A stretch of 64,000 nucleotides of DNA from Chrysopilus asiliformis. Lineage: Eukaryota > Arthropoda > Insecta > Diptera > Rhagionidae. Location of the stretch: contig OZ035962.1 in assembly GCA_964034945.1 (NCBI GenBank), positions 76,882,942-76,946,941 on the forward strand, in the 5' to 3' direction. How positions within the stretch are numbered: the first letter of the stretch is position 1; each line of letters starts with the position of its first letter. Below, piece after piece: positions 57,601-64,000 of this stretch. The translations under genes and the position numbers were made by a program. The notes under the pieces were generated by a model that was not told the origin of the DNA, ran no database searches, and saw only the letters and a list, made by a program, of their open reading frames with translations.

Positions 57601-60600
57601 TTGCACCGTAACGTAATTTGGCACCGTGCCGTAATTTGGCACCGTGCCGTAATTTGGCACCGTGCCGTAATTTGGCACCGTGCCGTAATTTGGCACCGTG
57701 CCGTAATTTGGCACCGTGCCGTAATTTGGCACCGTGCCGTAATTTGGCACCGTGCCGTAATTTGGCACCGTGCCGTTATTTGGCACCGTGCCGTTATTTG
57801 GCACCGTGCCGTAATTTGGCACCGTGTCGTTATTTGGCACCGAGCCGTAATTTGGCACCGTGCCGTAATTTGGCACCGTGCCGTTATTTGGCACCGTGCC
57901 GTTATTTGGCACCGTGCCGTTATTTGGCACCGTGCCGTTATTTGGCACCGTGCCGTTATTTGGCCGTTATTTGGCACCGTGCCGTAATTTGGCACCGTGC
58001 CGTTATTTGGCACCGAGCCGTAATTTGGCACCGTGCCGTTATTTGGCACCGTGCCGTGCCGTTATTTGGCACCGTGCCGTTATTTGGCACCGTGCCGTTA
58101 TTTGGCACCGTGCCGTTATTTGGCACCGTGCCGTAATTTGGCACCGTGCCGTAATTTGGCACCGTGCCGTTATTTGGCACCGTGCCGTTATTTGGCACCG
58201 TGCCGTGCCGTTATTTGGCACCGTAATTTGGCACCGTGCCGTAATTTGGCACCGTGCCGTAATTTGGCACCGTGCCGTTATTTGGCACCGTGCCGTAATT
58301 TGGCACCGTGCCGTAATTTGGCACCGTGCCGTTATTTGGCACCGTGCCGTTATTTGGCACCGTGCCGTAATTTGGCACCGTGCCGTTATTTGGCACCGAG
58401 CCGTAATTTGGCACCGTGCCGTAATTTGTCACCGTGCCGTTATTTGGCACCGTGCCGTTATTTGGCACCGTGCCGTTATTTGGCACCGTGCCGTTATTTG
58501 GCACCGAGCCGTAATTTGGCACCGTGCCGTAATTTGGCACCGTGCCGTTATTTGGCACCGTGCCGTTATTTGGCACCGTGCCGTTATTTGGCACCGTGCC
58601 GTTATTTGGCACCGTGCCGTTATTTGGCACCGTGCCGTAATTTGGCACCGTGCCGTTATTTGGCACCGTGCCGTTATTTGGCACCGTGCCGTAATTTGGC
58701 ACCGTGCCGTTATTTGGCTCCGTGCCGTAATTTGGCACCGCGCCGTTATTTGGCACCGAGCCGTAATTTGGCACCGTGCCGTAATTTGGCACCGTGCCGT
58801 TATTTGGCGCCGTGCCGTTATTTGGCACCGTGCCGTTATTTGGCACCGTGCCGTTATTTGGCACCGTGCCGTGCCGTTATTTGGCACCGTGCCGTTATTT
58901 GGCACCGTGCCGTTATTGCATTATTTGGCACCGTGCCGTTATTTGGCACCGTGCCGTTATTTGGCACCGTAATTTGGCACCGTGCCGTTATTTGGCACCG
59001 TGCCGTAATTTGGCACCGTGCCGTAATTTGGCACCGTGCCGTAATTTGGCACCGTGCCGTTATTTGGCACCGTGCCGTAATTTGGCACCGTGCCGTAATT
59101 TGGCACCGTGCCGTTATTGGGCACCGTGCCGTTATTTGGCACCGAGCCGTTATTTGGCACCGTGCCGTTATTTGGCACCGTGCCGTTATTTGGCACCGTG
59201 CCGTTATTTGGCACCGTGCCGTTATTTGGCACCGTGCCGTTATTTGGCACCGTGCCGTAATTTGGCACCGTGCCGTTATTTGGCACCGAGCCGTAATTTG
59301 GCACCGTGCCGTAATTTGGCACCATGCCGTTATTTGGCACCGTGCCGTTATTTGGCACCGTGCCGTTATTTGGCACCGTGCCGTTATTTGGCACCGTGCC
59401 GTTATTTGGCACCGTGCCGTGCCGTTATTTGGCACCGTGCCGTTATTTGGCACCGTGCCGTTATTTGGCACCGTGCCGTAATTTGGCACCGTGCCGTTAT
59501 TTGGCACCGTGCCGTTATTTGGCACCGTGCCGTTATTTGGCACCGTGCCGTTATTTGGCACCGTGCCGTAATTTGGCACCGTGCCGTAATTTGGCACCGT
59601 GCCGTAATTTGGCACCGAGCCGTAATTTGGCACCGTGCCGTTATTTGGCACCGTGCCGTGCCGTTATTTGGCACCGTGCCGTTATTTGGCACCGTGCCGT
59701 TATTTGGCACCGTGCCGTAATTTGGCACCGTGCCGTTATTTGGCACCGTGCCGTTATTTGGCACCGTGCCGTTATTTGGCACCGTGCCGTAATTTGGCAC
59801 CGTGCCGTTATTTGGCACCGTGCCGTTATTTGGCACCGTGCCGTAATTTGGCACCGTGCCGTTATTTGTCACCGTGCCGTAATTTGGCACAGTGCCGTTA
59901 TTTGGCACCGAGCCGTAATTTGGCACCGTGCCGTTATTTGGCACCGTGCCGTTATTTGGCACCGTGCCGTTATTTGGCACCGTGCCGTTATTTGGCACCG
60001 TGCCGTTATTTGGCACCGTGCCGTGCCGTTATTTGGCACCGTGCCGTTATTTGGCACCGTGCCGTTATTTGGCACCGTGCCGTTATTTGGCACCGTGCCG
60101 TTATTTGGCACCGTGCCGTTATTTGGCACCGTGCCATTATTTGGCACCGTGCCGTAATTTGGCACCGTGCCGTAATTTGGCACCGTGCCGTTATTTGGCA
60201 CCGTGCCGTTATTTGGCACCGTGCCGTTATTTGGCACCGTGCCGTTATTTGGCACCGTGCCGTTATTTGGCACCGTGCCGTAATTTGGCACCGTGCCGTT
60301 ATTTGGCACCGTGCCGTTATTTGGCACCGTGCCGTTATTTGGCACCGTGCCGTTATTTGGCACCGTGCCGTTATTTGGCACCGTGCCGTTATTTGACACC
60401 GTGCCGTTATTTGGCACCGTGCCGTAATTTGGCACCGTGCCGTTATTTGGCACCGTGCCGTTATTTGGCACCGTGCCGTTATTTGGCACCGTGCCGTTAT
60501 TTGGCACCGTGCCATTATTTGGCACCGTGCCGTAATTTGGCACCGTGCCGTTATTTGGCACCGTGCCGTTATTTGGCACCGTGCCGATATTTGGCACCGT

Positions 60601-63600
60601 GCCGTTATTTGGCACCGTGCCGTTATTTGGCACCGTGCCGTTATTTGGCACCGTGCCGTAATTTGGCACCGTGCTCTAATTTGGCACCGTGCCGTTATTT
60701 GGCACCGTGCCGTTATTTGGCACCGTGCCGTAATTTGGCACCGTGCCGTTATTTGGCACCGTGCCGTTATTTGGCACCGTGCCGTAATTTGGCACCGTGC
60801 CGTAATTTGGCACCGTGCCGTAATTTGGCACCGTGCCGTAATTTGGCACCGTGCCGTAATTTGGCACCGTGCCGTAATTTGGCACCGTGCCGTTATTTGG
60901 CACCGTGCCGTAATTTGGCACCGTGCCGTTATTTGGCACCGTGCCGTTATTTGGCACCGTGCCGTTATTTGGCACCGTGCCGTTATTTGGCACCGTGCCG
61001 TAATTTGGCACCGTGCCGTAATTTGGCACCGTGCCGTTATTTGGCACCGTGCCGTAATTTGGCACCGTGCCGTTATTTGGCACCGTGCCGTTATTTGGCA
61101 CCGTGCCGTTATTTGGCACCGTGCCGTTATTTGGCACCGTGCCGTTATTTGGCACCGTGCCGTTATTTGACACCGTGCCGTTATTTGGCACCGTGCCGTA
61201 ATTTGGCACCGTGCCGTTATTTGGCACCGTGCCGTTATTTGGCACCGTGCCGTTATTTGGCACCGTGCCGTTATTTGGCACCGTGCCATTATTTGGCACC
61301 GTGCCGTAATTTGGCACCGTGCCGTAATTTGGCACCGTGCCGTTATTTGGCACCGTGCCGTTATTTGGCACCGTGCCGTTATTTGGCACCGTGCCGTTAT
61401 TTGGCACCGTGCCGTTATTTGGCACCGTGCCGTTATTTGGCACCGTGCCGTTATTTGGCACCGTGCCGTAATTTGGCACCGTGCTCTAATTTGGCACCGT
61501 GCCGTTATTTGGCACCGTGCCGTTATTTGGCACCGTGCCGTAATTTGGCACCGTGCCGTAATTTGGCACCGTGCCGTAATTTGGCACCGTGCCGTAATTT
61601 GGCACCGTGCCGTAATTTGGCACCGTGCCGTAATTTGGCACCGTGCCGTAATTTGGCACCGTGCCGTTATTTGGCACCGTGCCGTTATTTGGCACCGTGC
61701 CGTTATTTGGCACCGTGCCGTTATTTGGCACCGTGCCGTTATTTGGCACCGTGCCGTTATTTGACACCGTGCCGTTATTTGGCACCGTGCCGTAATTTGG
61801 CACCGTGCCGTTATTTGGCACCGTGCCGTTATTTGGCACCGTGCCGTTATTTGGCACCGTGCCGTTATTTGGCACCGTGCCATTATTTGGCACCGTGCCA
61901 TTATTTGGCACCGTGCCGTAATTTGGCACCGTGCCGTAATTTGGCACCGTGCCGTTATTTGGCACCGTGCCGTTATTTGGCACCGTGCCGTTATTTGGCA
62001 CCGTGCCGTTATTTGGCACCGTGCCGTTATTTGGCACCGTGCCGTTATTTGGCACCGTGCCGTAATTTGGCACCGTGCTCTAATTTGGCACCGTGCCGTT
62101 ATTTGGCACCGTGCCGTAATTTGGCACCGTGCCGTAATTTGGCACCGTGCCGTAATTTGGCACCGTGCCGTAATTTGGCACCGTGCCGTAATTTGGCACC
62201 GTGCCGTTATTTGGCACCGTGCCGTAATTTGGCACCGTGCCGTTATTTGGCACCGTGCCGTAATTTGGCACCGTGCCGTTATTTGGCACCGTGCCGTAAT
62301 TTGGCACCGTGCCGTTATTTGGCACCGTGCCGTAATTTGTCACCGTGCCGTTATTTGGCACCGTGCCGTAATTTGGCACCGTGCCGTTATTTGGCACCGT
62401 GCCGTTATTTGGCACCGTGCCGTTATTTGGCACCGTGCCGTTATTTGGCACCGTGCCGTTATTTGGCACCGTGCCGTTATTTGACACCGTGCCGTTATTT
62501 GGCACCGTGCCGTAATTTGGCACCGTGCCGTTATTTGGCACCGTGCCGTTATTTGGCACCGTGCCGTTATTTGGCACCGTGCCGTTATTTGGCACCGTGC
62601 CATTATTTGGCACCGTGCCGTAATTTGGCACCGTGCCGTAATTTGGCACCGTGCCGTTATTTGGCACCGTGCCGTTATTTGGCACCGTGCCGTTATTTGG
62701 CACCGTGCCGTTATTTGGCACCGTGCCGTTATTTGGCGTCGTGCCGTTATTTGGCACCGTGCCGTAATTTGGCACCGTGCCGTAATTTGGCACCGTGCCG
62801 TTATTTGGCACCGTGCCGTAATTTGTCACCGTGCCGTTATTTGGCACCGTGCCGTAATTTGGCACCGTGCCGTTATTTGGCACCGTGCCGTTATTTGGCA
62901 CCGTGCCGTTATTTGGCACCGTGCCGTTATTTGGCACCGTGCCGTTATTTGGCACCGTGCCGTTATTTGACACCGTGCCGTTATTTGGCACCGTGCCGTA
63001 ATTTGGCACCGTGCCGTTATTTGGCACCGTGCCGTTATTTGGCACCGTGCCGTTATTTGGCACCGTGCCATTATTTGGCACCGTGCCGTAATTTGGCACC
63101 GTGCCGTTATTTGGCACCGTGCCGTTATTTGGCACCGTGCCGTTATTTGGCACCGTGCCGTTATTTGGCACCGTGCCGTTATTTGGCACCGTGCCGTTAT
63201 TTGGCACCGTGCCGTAATTTGGCACCGTGCTCTAATTTGGCACCGTGCCGTTATTTGGCACCGTGCCGTTATTTGGCACCGTGCCGTAATTTGGCACCGT
63301 GCCGTAATTTGGCACCGTGCCGTAATTTGGCACCGTGCCGTAATTTGGCACCGTGCCGTAATTTGGCACCGTGCCGTAATTTGGCACCGTGCCGTAATTT
63401 GGCACCGTGCCGTAATTTGGCACCGTGCCGTTATTTGGCACCGTGCCGTTATTTGGCACCGTGCCGTTATTTGGCACCGTGCCGTTATTTGGCACCGTGC
63501 CGTTATTTGGCACCGTGCCGTTATTTGACACCGTGCCGTTATTTGGCACCGTGCCGTAATTTGGCACCGTGCCGTTATTTGGCACCGTGCCGTTATTTGG

Positions 63601-64000
63601 CACCGTGCCGTTATTTGGCACCGTGCCGTTATTTGGCACCGTGCCATTATTTGGCACCGTGCCGTAATTTGGCACCGTGCCGTAATTTGGCACCGTGCCG
63701 TAATTTGGCACCGTGCCGTTATTTGGCACCGTGCCGTAATTTGTCACCGTGCCGTTATTTGGCACCGTGCCGTTATTTGGCACCGTGCCGTTATTTGGCA
63801 CCGTGCCGTTATTTGGCACCGTGCCGTTATTTGGCACCGTGCCGTTATTTGATACCGTGCCGTAATTTGGCACCGTGCCGTTATTTGGCACCGTGCCGTT
63901 ATTTGGCACCGTGCCGTTATTTGGCAAATAATTTGGCACCGTGCCGTAATTTGGCACCGTGCCGTAATTTGGCACCGTGCCGTAATTTGGCACCGTGCCG
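57601..64000. repeat. 18-bp satellite, TTA-type homogenised region (runs off the window)
   Basis: From about 57.77 kb the variant GGCACCGTGCCGTTATTT becomes dominant and length errors nearly vanish after 60 kb. Marker units are spaced by whole numbers of 18 bp: GTGCTCTAAT at 60671, 61481, 62075, 63227 (810, 594, 1152) and TTTGACACC at 60395, 61169, 61763, 62483, 62969, 63527. A CCATTATTT unit follows TTTGACACC by 116 bases in five of six cases. This is higher-order repeat structure made by unequal exchange. The array has no end inside the window. Confidence 0.98.

Noticed and set aside
48971..64000. Very long reading frames (up to about 1,437 codons) on both strands
   Set aside because: They are the 18-bp satellite read in its stop-free frames. 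The residues repeat every six (KLRHGA, NYGTVP, ITARCQ, APCRNL, HRAVIW, GTVPLF), frames swap at length variants, and there is no start context or domain.
49421..64000. CRISPR-like array
   Set aside because: There are no unique spacers between repeats, the unit is contiguous, and the setting is eukaryotic.

Overview
The window looks like AT-rich euchromatin from an insect, most likely a fly (Diptera), that runs into a large satellite block. The evidence is: 49-60 bp introns beside multi-kb ones; an SNM1-type DNA repair nuclease; a secreted single-domain von Willebrand factor C (SVWC, Vago-like) protein; a selenocysteine tRNA with an insect-style external promoter; and a dense load of Tc1/mariner, hAT, piggyBac-like, PIF/Harbinger-like and DINE-1/Helitron-like debris. 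No bacterial, plasmid or viral genes were seen. The species cannot be named from the sequence alone.

Layout. 1-1418: nested inverted-repeat elements and the upstream region of the first gene. 1419-7301 (+): a six-exon SNM1A/DCLRE1A-type DNA cross-link repair nuclease with a 3-kb intron full of small transposons. 7497-9609: a hAT-like composite element. 9709-9794 (-): tRNA-Sec(UCA) with a TATA box, a PSE-like element and a T-run terminator. 9.9-20.2 kb: repeats, including a hAT remnant with a perfect 8-bp target duplication, three DINE-like copies, TTAA-flanked MITEs and a dead mariner. 20766-26821 (+): a three-exon SVWC gene with a 5.6-kb intron. 27-41 kb: mostly repeats, with two weakly supported spliced loci (34.3 kb and 36.9-37.6 kb). 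41.0-45.6 kb: a stack of TA-target transposons in one DINE-like repeat, one of which carries a small spliced minus-strand gene (42961-43471). 45.6-49.2 kb: older repeats.

49.2-64.0 kb: a satellite. A 17-bp and a 13-bp repeat lead into an 18-bp unit with a GGCAC-C-GTGCC palindromic core. It is broken once, by a 688-bp TA-flanked MITE, and continues past the window edge. Because 18 is a multiple of three and the unit has few stops, it produces reading frames of up to about 1,400 codons. These are artefacts, not genes.

The three best-supported genes (SNM1A, tRNA-Sec, SVWC) have unrelated jobs: cross-link repair, UGA recoding, and secreted defence or signalling. Nothing suggests co-regulation. 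The least ordinary features are the satellite with its higher-order blocks and frame-switching variants, the complete tRNA-Sec promoter, the spliced gene inside a TIR element, and the nested transposons whose insertion order can be read from target duplications and empty sites.
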